Below, in pieces: positions 44,001 through 55,477 of a DNA stretch of 64,000 bases; the stretch's first letter is position 1, and each line of letters begins with the position of its first letter. Location of the stretch: positions 124,001 through 188,000 of the forward strand of contig JAKEKT010000068.1 of NCBI GenBank assembly GCA_021495925.1. The letters run 5' to 3'. Source of the stretch: Diplodia intermedia. Taxonomy: Eukaryota; Ascomycota; Dothideomycetes; Botryosphaeriales; Botryosphaeriaceae. A program made the position numbers and the translations under genes. The notes below the pieces were generated by a model. That model searched no databases, was not told where the DNA came from, and was given only the letters and a program-made list of their open reading frames with translations.

Positions 44001-46636
44001 ATAAAAGAGTAGTAAGATACGAAGATTTAGTTCTTTCTTAAGCTTAATCTTATAGATAGTATTAAAGAGAGTAGTAATCTAGTTAGAGAGTACTTTCTAA
44101 AAGTTTAATAGAAACTCTTTTAACTAGATAAAAATAGAGTTCTTAAGTTTTAAAGATATCTTTAAATTATTAAATAGAGCTTTCTAAATATAGAATAGCT
44201 TTAGCTAATTAGTAAGTTCTTCTAATAAGATTTTATAGATTTTAATACTCTTAATCTATAAATAATTAGTAAATTTCTTATAGTTTATCTATCTATACTA
44301 AAAGATATTAACTATTAGAATTTATAGTATTCTAAACTTCTCTTAAATAGACTAAAGCTTTTTATTTATTTAGCGTAATCTATTATAAACGCTTTAATTA
44401 TAGTAGTTCTTTCTAAATAGACGTCTAAAAATTTATATAAACTAAATAATTAAAGATTTCTATTCTTTTATAGATAATAGCGAAGCTAAAGTCGTAAAGA
44501 CTAAAAGTTTTTAAGAGTAAAAGTAGTACTCTTCTTTAAATAAAAGAAATTATAAATTTAGATTTAGCTAAACTCTATAGACTTTTATTTATTTTAAATC
44601 TAGAATTATATCGTATTTTTTTAAAGTTTATATAATAAGAAGAAAAGCTAAGCTTTTCTAATATCTCTAAATCTTTATAAAAAAATAAAGCTTCTAAGTA
44701 ATAGTAAAACTATAGCTATTATTAGTAAGAATAAAGAAAATAGATTTAGTTAAAAGAAGAAAAAAATACTTAATCTTTTTAATTATTTAGTACGCGAAGT
44801 CTTAGCTTATAATAGTATAGAGAAGAGCTTTAATATCTACTAATATATTAACTACTAGCTATCTATTCTAAAAATAAAGAGTAATAGATACTAGAAAGAG
44901 AGTAAAGATAGAAGACTAAAAAAAGCTAAAATAAATATTTAAGTAAAAAACTTTATATTAGCTCTCTAGCGCGTTTATATAGAGAGCTACTTATTTTTTA
45001 AATTATTATTATTAATAAGAATCTTCTTTACGTAATATAACTTAAAGAAGTTAGACTTAGAAGAGTCTTTTATCTTTAATATATTAAGAGAGAAATTACT
45101 CTTATTAAAATAATTATATACTATATATTTTTTAGTTTTATATTTAAAGTAAAGTTCTTTTTTAAGAAAGTATTTTTTATTTTTATTTAGCTTCTTTTTA
45201 ATCTTAGTATTAACTTTCTTACTTAGCTTATTAAAGAAAGAGACGGTTATTAAGAATTTTAAGCTAGAACTAAAAGCGTTAATATAAATTAAGTTATAAA
45301 AGATAGTATTTTTATATTAATTATTCTTCTACTTCTAGTTCTAATAAATATAGTTTTAAATTTTATAAGCGCTAGCTAGTTCTTTAATACTTTTATAAAG
45401 AGTACTCTTAATTAGCTATAGATCTAGCTAAAGAATATTAGTAAGATATATTTATAGATTATTAAACTAGCTCGTAGTAGAAATCTCTATCTTAGTAATA
45501 GTCTTAATAAATTAAATATAAAAATTCTTAAACGTCTTATTAAAAAATATTTTAAGCTTAAAGTAGCTCTCTAGCGTCTTCTTCTTTAGAAAGAAATCTA
45601 TAAAGATCTAAATTAAATAGTTTAGAATAAACTTAGTAGTAAGATAAGCTAAAAAGCTATTTAACTTTATATAAAATAGTATATACTAATTAGTCTCTTC
45701 GTTTATAGGTTTAAAAATATACGTAATCTTATCTTATTTAGAGTAATAGTAGCGAACTTTAATATAAAGCTTACTAAAAATATTAGTCTTTTAGACTTAA
45801 AAGTTCTATTTCTTATTATTACTAAAGTATAAAGAGTCTAAAAACTTAGCTTTACTTTTAATAAACTAAAAGAAATTATATAAAAATAGTAGTCTATTTC
45901 TTTAAAGTATTTAAATAATATTAGTTTATAGTTAAGTAATTTTCTTCTTTTACTATTAGATCTTTTTTAATAGCTACTAAGTTTCTTTCTCTAGCTATTA
46001 TATTTTAGTTTAAGTAATAAGCTTTTTAGCGTTCTTATTTTACGTCTATTCTCTATATTTTTAAAGCTTAACGATACGTTTCTAGTTAATCTAATTATAG
46101 TAATAAATAATATAGTAGATAACTATAATTAGAAGATCTAGAGTATTAATAAAGATAATTTAATTAGCGTTAAGCTATCGATTTTTAGAGTTAAGAAGAA
46201 GATATAGATAGTAAAAGTTATTTATAATAAAAGTAAGAAGTTAATTTTAGTTTACTTAACTAGAATTAATATTATTTTTAGTAAAAAGCTACTAGATTTT
46301 TATAAAAAGCTTAAGATTAAGAGAAGATTAATCTAAAAAGAATTTCTTAATATTTTAATCTTCTTTCTACTTTTTCTTAAAGTAGTAGAAAACTAAGTTA
46401 CGATAAGATTTAGCTATAATAAACTTATTAAGCTAAAATAAAAGTAAAAATCTATTCTTTTTTTAATAATATTAGAGTAAAAACTCTAAACTTATCTTTT
46501 CTAGATAACGCTTTAAATTTTACTATAAGTAAGAGTAAAGAGAGTTAATAAAGAGATACTTTCTTCTTAATATAAAGTAGAATAAACTTTTACTTATAAC
46601 TAAAAGAAAGACTTAGATTAAAAGAGCTTAAAAAAG

Positions 46637-46859
46637 TATTATAATCTATAAAGAATAAAGTTTAATTTAGATATAAATTAATAAAGTTTCTAAACTAAAG
46701 AAAAGAAAGAAGAAAAAAAGAAGATTAATAAACTTATATAATTATAACTAGCTAACTAAGAAATAAAGAAAAAATAGTTAATTTAACTTTTAATACTTAG
46801 TTTTTATTTAAAAGACTTATAGTTTACTCTTAGTTCTATACTAGTATAGAGACGTAATA
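46637..46859 (-). repeat. gypsy 5' LTR (223 bp)
   Basis: Direct repeat of 40,900-41,122 with identical length. It is followed by the AGAAT duplication. Confidence 0.9.
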
Positions 46860-46864
46860 AGAAT
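46860..46864. repeat. gypsy target-site duplication, right copy
   Basis: AGAAT, identical to 40,895-40,899. Confidence 0.85.
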
Positions 46865-46869
46865 AGATA

Positions 46870-47480
46870 AAATAAATAAGCTTTATCTTTTTTAAATTAA
46901 ATTTAATATAGTTTTTTTATTTTTATATATAAAGTTTATTTATCTTCTTCTTTAAAATCGTCTTATTACGTTTCTAGCTATTAGAGCTAGTTATAAGCGT
47001 AATATTATTAATATAAAAGAGAAATAAAGCTTTAGAGATAAAAAATAACTTTTAAAAATAAATTAAAAAAAGAATAGACGAGATTAAGCTTTCTTATAAA
47101 ATATTTATTTTTATTAAACTAAACTCTTTCTCTTCTTTATTAAACGCGAGACTTAATATTTATATAGATATAAATAATTTTATCTATATAAGTAGATTAA
47201 TTAATATACTAATTTAAGCTATTATAGCTAGAAGTTATTCTTTAGCTACGTAATTAAAGATACTTTTAATATTAAGAAAAAGTATAAAGATTTTATATTT
47301 AAAATAATAATTCTTCTTTACTTTATTTAATAAAAGTATAGTAATATTAATTATAGATTTCTTTAATCTTTCTCTAATTTAAGTATAGTATAGAAGATTA
47401 AAGATCTTCGCTAAATAGTCTAGTCTTTTAATTATAATTTGTTTAAGTATCTTTTTAAGATAATTAAGTAAAGAGATAAT
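46870..47480 (-). pseudogene. LINE reverse-transcriptase relic
   Basis: On the minus strand the order is DYLAKIFN...RERLKKS, then KVKKNYYFKYKIFILFLN (from KKDYSSPKSYRPISLLN). QESLISSILFL follows, from PQGSPLSPILF. Then comes SNITLITSSNS, from ADDTTLLASS, and finally KFNLKKIKLIYF, from KFDPKKTELIHF. This ordered set is specific to I/Tad-type LINEs. The gypsy insertion breaks the frame immediately after the last block. Confidence 0.75.
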
Positions 47481-50400
47481 TTAATAGAATTTTAAGTTTA
47501 TAATATCTCTTTTTTCTTTATTAAGAATTATTTTAATAGCCGTATACTAGCTCGTAAAATAATATTCGTAAATAAATAGCGTAGAAAAGATCTTATTAAA
47601 GACGCTAGACTTCGCTTTAAATATATAAATAATAATTTTCTATATAATAATATCTAGTTTCGGCGTTTTTCTCTTAATTTATATAGAATATATATTTTTA
47701 ATCTTTTTTAAACTAAGCTTTAACTAGTTTTAGTATTTAGAGACGTAGCTTTACTAGTTAAAGAAAGTAATAAAGAAAGATAATAAAAAAAGTCTCTTTC
47801 TAAAAGCTAAATACTTTTCTTTAAAACTATCTTTTAGACGCTTTTTTATATATATATTATAGCTAATTTTAAGAATTCTAATATACGTTCTAGACTTAAT
47901 ATAAGCTATAGTCTTAAAAATAGTCTTAGAGATTTCTTTTTCTAGAAAAAAATTTTAGTATTCGCGTTTAGCTCTTTTAATTACTTTAAAGTAGATATTT
48001 TAATTATTTAAATATTATCGCTTATTTTTTTTTATATATAGAGATTTAAAAGCGTTAGTCTCTTTTTATAGTTATTTTTATTCTTCTAAAAGCTTATTTA
48101 ACTACTATAATTTAGATTAAGCTTCTAGCTTTAATTAGAAAATAAATAGATTTATCGTAATAAATATAGTCTAGTTAAAACTTATCTTTAAAGTATCTAG
48201 CGCGAATATTTAATAAATTAAATCTTTTATTAAGTTTTAAGAGATATCTTTTAATAGAGAATTTAACTCTAAGCTTTTTAGAGTCTTAAATACTATTATC
48301 TCTATTTATTATTTAAAGATATCTTAAAACTTAGACTAGTTAATCTTTCTTATATTAAATCTAGTAATAGTAGCTATTATAAAAGATCTCGTATAGTCTA
48401 TTAATTTTAGACTAAATAGAATTATCTTATAATTAAAACTAAAGTTTATAATTATTTACTAGTTAATAATTTTATTAGCTAAAGCTAATATAGCTAGTAT
48501 AAAATTAATAATCGTCTCTCTTTCTAAATAAAGATAATAAAAGATACTCTCGTTCTCTTTATTTAAAAGAGATAGATTATTTTCTTTTAATTATTCTACT
48601 AGTCGATTAGCGTTAGTTAAAAGAAAAGATTCTAGATTTTACTAAAGATAGTAAATATTAAAATTCTTAGCTACTATAATCTATATTTTAAGAGATTACT
48701 ATTATAGAACGCGTTTTAGAGTAAGTTAAGAATTATTATTTATTTAATTCTTTTAGTTATATAAGTTAAATAGCTTAAACTTAGACTTTCGCTACTCTAT
48801 ACTTAAAACTATTAAATTAAAACTTTACTAGAATTTAGTCTCTAAATTTATCTTTATTTCTCTAAGAAAACGAAAAATATAGATTAATATTTAAAATCTT
48901 AGATTAGAAGAATAGACTAATAGAATTTAAATAAATAAAAAATAATTAATTAATTAAAAGCTTAAGTTCTTATAAAGTAAAATATATAGTTCTTAATAAA
49001 GAACGAGATCTATCTTTAGCTTTACTATAATATTTAAAATAAATTTTATTACTAAAATACTTCTATTTAAGTTAGCTTATAAAACTTATAAAGAACTTAT
49101 TTAAAATAAGTTTATTTAAAGTTTTTTAGAGTATTTCTTAACTCTCTTAGCTTCTTTATCTTAGTAAATATATTATAAATATATAAACGTTTAAAGATAG
49201 TCTTTTAAGTCTTTTTTTTAATCTTAAATATAAGAACTAGTAAGTTTATAGACTACTCTATTCTTCTAGTCTCTAGCGTAAGCTAGTAGAAGACGCTAAT
49301 AATCTTTAAATTATTATTATAGTTTTTAATTTTAGTTTAAATAGCCTCGCTAAAGTTCTCGTAAAAGAGAGTTAAAAGATTTTATATAAATATATTATAT
49401 ATAATTATCTTATATTATATATAGTTTTTTATAATTAATTAAATAAAAATAATCTAGTTAATTATCGTCTTATTCTTTAGAAGAAATTTAACGAAGAAGT
49501 TCTTATATATAATAAGTATAATATTTTTTTTTAGTAAGAAAAAGACTATTATAACTATAAATTTTATTCTTTTAAGCTAGTTTAAAAACGTCTTATTAAA
49601 GATATTTTATAGATTAAAGAATAAGAAGTTCGCGATTTCTATAGTTAACGTAAGAATAATCTATCGCGTAATTTTCTTAAATATAAGAGTTTTTAACTTC
49701 TTTTTAAAAAAAGAGATAATCTATAATTCTTTTTTTAACGCGGTAATAGCGGCTATTAAGATATATATAGACTAGCTAGATACTATAATCGACTACTACG
49801 TAAACTTTAAGTATTATAAAATTATAAGAATAGCTTTTTATAAAATCTAATTTAAGAAAATAATAATAGTAAACTTAAATAGATTCTTTATTTTCTTTAT
49901 AAGATCTATTATAGTCTTTTTAAAAGCTTAAACTTACGTAGTAAGAATCGCGTTAGTTTTATCTATAGTTTTACTTATCTTAATATACTATTATACGATT
50001 TTAATTAGATTTAAAATAGATCTTTATTTTTTTTTAAAGAGAATAAGATTCGCGATCTTAATTAGAAGACTAAGTACGTATTTTATAGTCTCTTTTAATA
50101 ACTATAAATTTATTTTAAGTTACTATATATTCTTAATATTTAAGTTAATATAAGATTTAAAGATAAATTAAAAGTTTAATATTTCTCTCTTTATAAAAGA
50201 AGTTAGTATAATTCTTAAAAAAAGTCGTTTCTTACGTAGATTCTCTTATAAAAAGAAATTTTTCGCGGATTTAAAAGTTAAGAGATCTAGCGTAGCTACT
50301 ATTAAAAGAGATATAGACGTAGCTAAAAGATTCTTAAAGTTTTTTATAGTTATATCTATAGTCTTAAAGTCTATATTCTATATTAGAGAAGATAGAATAG

Positions 50401-51061
50401 AGCTTAAAGAAAATAAATTCTACTTTAAAAAAGATATTTTAAATTTAAAAGAAAATTTCTAAGCTCTTTCTATAAGAAAAACGTATAGAAATAATAAAAA
50501 TAGATAAAAAATAGACTAAAAGAAAATCGTTAGCTTTAGTTTTATTTAAACTAAACTATAAATAAAAGAAACTTAAATTAAGATAAGAGCTTTTCTTAAT
50601 TACTTACTTTCTAGAAGTAAATAAGAAGATCGATAAAACTAACGCGATTATTAAAGATTTTAAAGAGTTAAAAAACGTCTTAGCGTTAAGCTTAAATTAT
50701 ATATAACGTCTATATATATAAAACTCTTTAGTAAGGCCTAGAAAAAAGACTTTTAATAGACTTTAAAGTAGAATTCTTAGACGTAGAAAAGAGCTACTAT
50801 AATATAACTTTAAAAATAAATTTCTTAGTATTATATAATTCTTTATATAAAGTTTAGAGCGAATTTAAGTAGTTTTTAAGAGTAAAAAAGACTATAAAGT
50901 TCTAGCTAGTCTAGTACTATCTAGAGTATCTCTTTTTCTATATACTATATAATAGCGCGTATATCTATAAAGCTAAAAATTAAGATTCTAGCTAAAAAAA
51001 TTAAGAGCTTTTAAATAATATCGATTTTAGCGTAATTTTTAAGAGTTAAATTTAAAGATAG

Positions 51062-51073
51062 TATATCTATTTA
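51062..51073. repeat. LINE target-site duplication, right copy
   Basis: TATATCTATTTA, identical to 38,566-38,577. Copia pol continues in the same frame from here. Confidence 0.8.
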
Positions 51074-51690
51074 TCTTATTAATCTCTCTATATAATATCT
51101 ATAGCTAATAGATTATCTTCTTATCTATTTTAGTAAGACTAGTAAGCTCTCGTTATACTATAGAGAATATAAAGATAACGATTATAAAGTATTTATAATT
51201 AGTAGTAATATCTTATACGCTAGCGACGTTACTATTAGACGTAGCTATTAAAGCTTAATAATAACTCTATTTAATACTTCTATAAATTAAAAAGCGTTTA
51301 AATAATCTATTATTATTATCTTTTTTATAAAAGTAGAGCTATTAGTTCTCTCTAAAATAATAAAGTAATACTATTAGTAAAAATAATTCTTTAGAGATAT
51401 CTTCTTTAATTCTAGATATTATATTAATATTTAATATAATAATAAGTAGATACTTCTTCTAATAGAATAGAATACTATAAAACTTAATACTAAGCTTTAC
51501 TATATTAATATTTACTATTACTAGCTTTACTAGAAAGTATAGACTAATAATATTTACTTTAAATAAATATCTACTATAAATATAGTAGCGAATAAATTAA
51601 TAAAAATATTATCTAAGTAAAAGTATTAAATATTTATTTATTACTTAAGACTTATTTCTCTTAAGAAATAATAAGCGTATTAATATCTAG
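51074..51690 (+). pseudogene. copia RNase H relic
   Basis: The plus-strand frame continues copia pol. YTDASYAGDVTTRRS appears as YASDVTIRRS-like codons near 51,220-51,245. The region near 51,300-51,400 gives KAFK, then SIKVELLALS from TTSSxEAELLALS, then QFFRDISFN. It ends near 51,690 with NIVANxLIKILSK, from ADxLTKxL. It is the distal part of the pol interrupted at 38,577. Confidence 0.8.
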
Positions 51691-52199
51691 ATTATATTAT
51701 CTTTTATATTTAGTTTTATACTTTTATTTCTATTATTATAGATTATAATTATATAATAATTATATATATATTTATTTACTTATTTCTTTTTTAATATTAG
51801 CTTTTTAATTAAATAACTAGTCGTATAGACCCGCTTACTAGTATTTTATTAGTTAACTTTATAACTTCTCTTTTATTTAATTATAAGAATTACTAGTATA
51901 GTAGTATTTATTTTATACTAACTACGTATATACTACTATCGCTAGATAGTAAGACGTTCTACTATTATATTTAGTAATTAGAAAGTAGATTTAATTTCTA
52001 CTCTTATAGAAGTCTTTAATACTATTATTAGTTCTTATAGAAGATTTTAATACTATCTTTTCTTTCTTTTTACTATTTATAAGTTTAACTCTTAGTTATT
52101 TTATATATCTTCTATTTTTTACTACTTAATACTATAGCTAGTGTCGCGTACTTTTCTATTAGATAAGGCACGAAGAAGATATATTAGAATATAAGTATT

Positions 52200-52335
52200 T
52201 ATAGTAGTAGATAGCTTAGTTAGTAAAAAGTAGAGTATATAAGTAATCTCTAAAGTAGTCTTCTAGCGCTTCTTATATCTTATCTCTAATAGATAGATAA
52301 ATATATTCTTATTTATTTAAATTCTAATAGGTGTA
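52200..52335 (+). repeat. copia 3' LTR (136 bp)
   Basis: Direct repeat of 33,725-33,860, identical in length. Normal base composition resumes at its last bases. Confidence 0.85.
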
Positions 52336-52465
52336 GCGTCCGCCGGAGGAGTTGGATGGCGCGAAGATGTAGGAGTTGCCTACGGAGAGCGAGCGGGTCA
52401 CGGAGTTGCTTAGTAAGCCGATATAACTGTTGCACGAGTTGCCGGGTGGGGATCGGGTTGGATAA
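52336..52465 (+). pseudogene. membrane protein gene, 3' part, with two RIP-type stops
   Basis: Starting with the GCGTC target duplication, the frame continues the tail broken at 33,724: RPPEELDGAKM, then TAG (52,370-52,372), ELPTESERVTELLSKPI, TAA (52,424-52,426), LLHELPGGDRVG and a TAA at 52,463. ELDG and ELP motifs are typical of cytosolic tails of fungal single-pass membrane proteins. Both internal stops are what CAG/CAA would give by CpA to TpA change. They lie within 90 bp of the LTR, so RIP has probably spread from the transposon into the host gene. Confidence 0.65.
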
Positions 52466-54409
52466 AGAAATGTGAGGTTCTGCGTGTGCATATAGAGTAA
52501 GGGGGTGACTGGAGGTGATGAGAGGCGTTGTCATACCTCATATAGTTATCCCTCGCCCTTGATAATCATCAATCATGGCAACCATCGGGTTTTCTGGACT
52601 GCAAGGAACGAATACACCCGTGGGTCTGATCCGATCCAGTGTGACACTTCCCTGAGGAAGCTGCCCCCGCGCGTCAGGCGTCATCCTACTGTTCTTCCAC
52701 TTCGTCCGTCTGTCCGTCCGTCCCGCTTCCGACGCTCGTTTGTTTTGTCGACGGCGATGACGACGACGATGACGAACGGAGCTCGAGAAGAAGAAGAAGA
52801 AGAAGAAGAAGAAGAAGAAGCCGCTGTCGGCAGGCGGGCGGTTCGCCGGGAGATGGGACGCGGTCGTTCTTGGGGGCGGTGTGTGTCAAGTCCCTGTGGG
52901 ACATCTATCGGGTTGTTGGGCAGGCGGGTTGCGCGGGGGTGATGGGAGCGGGGACGAGGGGTTTGTGCGAGGGGACGGTTTGGTTCACGCGGTGCTGTTC
53001 TGGCGGCGCCGGGGTGTTTTGGATGCTGTTTGATGTGATCTTTGGCGAGGAAGAGTCGGAAACGGTTTGCTTGGATACGGTGGCGCGTTTGTGTTGCTCG
53101 TTTCTGTATTTTCCGGGCTGCTTGCGCATGAAGGGACTTGGGGAGCAACGTGGACATTTGCTCAGCTATTTTCGCCCACCAGCCACGGCAGGTGACAGAA
53201 AATCAGAGCTCGCCGAGGTTGACAGGCTCTTCCTTCATGGATAGATGAAGACAATGTTTGGACACAAATGTGCGTTTCAAATATGCGTATTTGTGCTTGG
53301 GTCTTGCAGGTGACAAAAATCAAGCACCACCTGCCTTTCCCCTTACAGACCTGCTTAAGCCTGTAGCTGTTTTCTCCTTACACCTACCTGACAACGCGCG
53401 GACCACTTCCTCTTTGGCCTTATAACCTAGGCCGCGAAGTCCTCTTCCGGCACTGGTGGCATCGAAGTCATCCAAGGTACTATATTGCTGACTGTTTATT
53501 AGTTCACTCAGGCGGAGCTAAAGAAGGCAACGATCAAGGAGCCTGTGCCCATAAGAGGTCGAAGACCAGGCCATTGGAGCTTTGCAATATGGTACGGGCG
53601 TTGCTCAAAGGTAAAGCAGCAATGTCATTCGAAAAAGACAGCAAAAACGGGTGACGATGGGCGACGATTAGCGGCCAGGGCACGAGCGAGACTGTATCGA
53701 TGCTGGATGTCAGTGGCGACAGTCTCGAAGGTGAGGCGGGTGCGACACAGCGTAGTCGGGTGGCAGCTGCAAGGGGTTGAGACCAGCCGGGAAATTTGGG
53801 AGGGGTAGATGGCAGTAGTCGTGTCTTTGCGATAGAAAATCCGCGATGTGGTAGATAAACTCTTGTGAGAGTTTTCTATGGTGACCATAGTTGCCGAAGT
53901 TGCTGTCCTCCGAAACTGTCGACGCAGAAGGCGAGGCGGATGCCGGCGTACCGAGCTTGTGCGCGAAGCTCTTTGGCGCTTACTGCTTGTTACCAGCATC
54001 TAGCTGTCGGCGTTGACCCTACAGAGGTATTATGCGGGAACTTGGTGCAGGATGAAGCCGACGAGTGAGAAGTTCATGCGGAACTGTAGCGGCAGGGTTG
54101 AGCGCAGCATGCTGTCAAGCGAGAGGGTCGCCTGCTCCACCCCAGTGCTGTTTGATCTACACAAAGCCGCCGTCAAAGTTGGCCCGCCTGAGGGTCAGTC
54201 GGTAGCCGCGCTTGCTCAGGGTGTGTATATGACGTTAAAGAAAAGACCAGGATGGAACCTGACGGGCACTGCGGTTTCTGTTTTGGGGCTAGCGCTGGAA
54301 ACCTTGTCGCCGGGCTCTTTCTGTTTATATCCGCATCTCCATTGCTATCTTCTTCCACAAATCTCAACCTCTTCCCCTGCCCGTACACTCCACTTCAACC
54401 GAAGACAAA
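52466..54409. other. intergenic, GAA microsatellite and short frames
   Basis: A GAA/AAG microsatellite of about 12 units lies at 52,785-52,820. A plus-strand frame at 52,870-53,244 (Cys- and Gly-rich) and overlapping minus-strand frames through the microsatellite have no recognisable domain and I do not support them as genes. Positions 53,300-54,409 are ordinary intergenic sequence, the last part being the promoter of the MYND gene. Confidence 0.4.
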
Positions 54410-55477
54410 ATGGCCAGCCTTTGTCAGGCTTGCAACAATCCATCGCAAGAGACGTGCGGTCGCTGCCGTTCCAGCCGCTACTGCTCGAAGAAATGTCAGA
54501 AGGCCGACTGGCCCACCCACAAGCTTCTTTGCAGCAAGTTCTCAAGCTTCGATCTCACCTCACGTCCGAGTGAGGCGCACACGTTGGCCATTGTCTTTCC
54601 GCCCGACAAGAACGAGCCTCACTTAACTTGGGTTCACGGCGACACCTTTGACGAAGCGTGTCGACCTCACCTCTTCCCCGATGGCGACTACAATCATCCT
54701 ATCGAGGGCTCTCACCTCCTCCACAGTCCCGCATTCGACCGCGACCTCCCAGACGGTGTTTTTGTCTACTGGCGCGAGGAGTTCTTCTTCGACGGCTCAC
54801 TTCCCAACCGCTCTGTGAAGGTGGCAACCAAAATGGCCGGCCACGCCCAGTTTGATTGGAGAGGACCGGTGATTGTCTGCGGCACGGTGGGAAGGCGTGG
54901 CTTGCAATGCCGCGACACGAACCTCCTCGACTTCCGGCACGCCGTCGACCTCCTCCGCACGAAGAACGCCGTCCTCAACAGCCCGCAGGCCAACCTCGGC
55001 GGCCGCATGCAAATTCAAGCTGTCCGCATCAACTGCCAAGGCGCGCAGGCGACGCACAATCTCCCTCTCTTCGAACCCATCACCGCTCCGTACAGTTACC
55101 CGTCGTTCGCATACGACGGAGAGCTCGTCATCCCGACACTCGTTGGCCCCCGTCTTGTCATGTGTAGGAACCCTCGCGACCCGGCTTGGACCGGTGCTAC
55201 GCCCGCCAAGAATGACGTCGCCAGGATGTTGCGCCTTGGCTGCGCGGATGACGAGAAGTGGCCTCTTGAGAAGCTCGGTAGTGTGGTGGTTATGCGCCCC
55301 GACCGTCTACCACTGGATCCGTGTTACGTCGAGGCGCTGGTACGCTTCTGTCATGAGGTGGTGGCCCCGCGGCTTGCGTCGCCGCTACACAGGCTGGTCG
55401 TTCTGGCGACCATTACGAAGTCCGAGTTTGAGGCGTTCTATGAGAAGTTCCGGCGGGAGAGGCAACATCAGACTTAG
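54410..55477 (+). CDS. MYND zinc-finger protein
   Basis: Intact 355-residue protein. Residues 5-41 form a complete MYND finger with ligands Cys5, Cys8, Cys16, Cys19, Cys25, Cys29, His37 and Cys41, including the usual RYCSKKCQKADWPTHKLLC. The remaining 310 residues have no second domain that I recognise; SET-domain motifs are absent, so it is not a SMYD methyltransferase. MYND fingers bind proline-rich partners and often serve as protein-interaction modules. Many stand-alone MYND proteins of this size exist in ascomycetes with unknown roles. The start ATG directly precedes the finger and there is no intron. Nearby genes give no functional clue. Confidence 0.88.
   Translation: MASLCQACNNPSQETCGRCRSSRYCSKKCQKADWPTHKLLCSKFSSFDLTSRPSEAHTLAIVFPPDKNEPHLTWVHGDTFDEACRPHLFPDGDYNHPIEGSHLLHSPAFDRDLPDGVFVYWREEFFFDGSLPNRSVKVATKMAGHAQFDWRGPVIVCGTVGRRGLQCRDTNLLDFRHAVDLLRTKNAVLNSPQANLGGRMQIQAVRINCQGAQATHNLPLFEPITAPYSYPSFAYDGELVIPTLVGPRLVMCRNPRDPAWTGATPAKNDVARMLRLGCADDEKWPLEKLGSVVVMRPDRLPLDPCYVEALVRFCHEVVAPRLASPLHRLVVLATITKSEFEAFYEKFRRERQHQT

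Larger units (their letters stand above)
40900..46859 (-). mobile_element. Ty3/gypsy LTR retrotransposon, RIP-dead, inserted in the LINE
   Basis: Two 223-bp LTRs at the ends and an AGAAT target duplication give sharp borders, 5,960 bp in all. Reverse transcriptase and integrase motifs are on the minus strand, so the 5' LTR is the right one. A purine-rich tract on the minus strand directly adjoins the left LTR, as expected for the polypurine tract next to the 3' LTR. It splits the LINE just after its reverse-transcriptase core and is therefore the youngest of the three insertions. Confidence 0.9.
38578..51061 (-). mobile_element. LINE (non-LTR) retrotransposon, RIP-dead, inserted in copia pol
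   Basis: The 12-bp target duplication flanks the element. On the minus strand the 3' end at 38,578-38,620 is a TAAA-rich tail. Reverse transcriptase on the minus strand (about 46,870-47,480) identifies the class. Without the nested gypsy and its 5-bp duplication it is about 6.5 kb, a usual size for a full-length fungal Tad-like LINE. The regions near 47.6-51 kb (upstream in its own sense) should hold ORF1 and the endonuclease, but I could not recognise motifs there. Confidence 0.8.
33725..52335 (+). mobile_element. Ty1/copia LTR retrotransposon, RIP-dead, with nested insertions
   Basis: Bordered by two 136-bp LTRs and a 5-bp target duplication. The remaining pol reads plus-strand in the copia order protease, integrase, reverse transcriptase, RNase H, with stops that CpA/TpG mutation explains. 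A LINE splits it within pol. Removing that insertion and one 12-bp target duplication restores both the pol reading frame and a length of about 6.1 kb, normal for copia. CpA and TpG are nearly absent throughout, whereas CpG persists. It is inserted in the tail of the membrane-protein gene at 33,007. Confidence 0.9.

Noticed and set aside
33725..52335. Functional genes inside the nested transposons
   Set aside because: All pol motifs carry many RIP stops and mutated catalytic sites, and no open frame of useful length remains.
52681..53157. Minus-strand frame through the GAA microsatellite (poly-Ser)
   Set aside because: It is low-complexity, with no domain, no conserved start and overlapping frames on the other strand.
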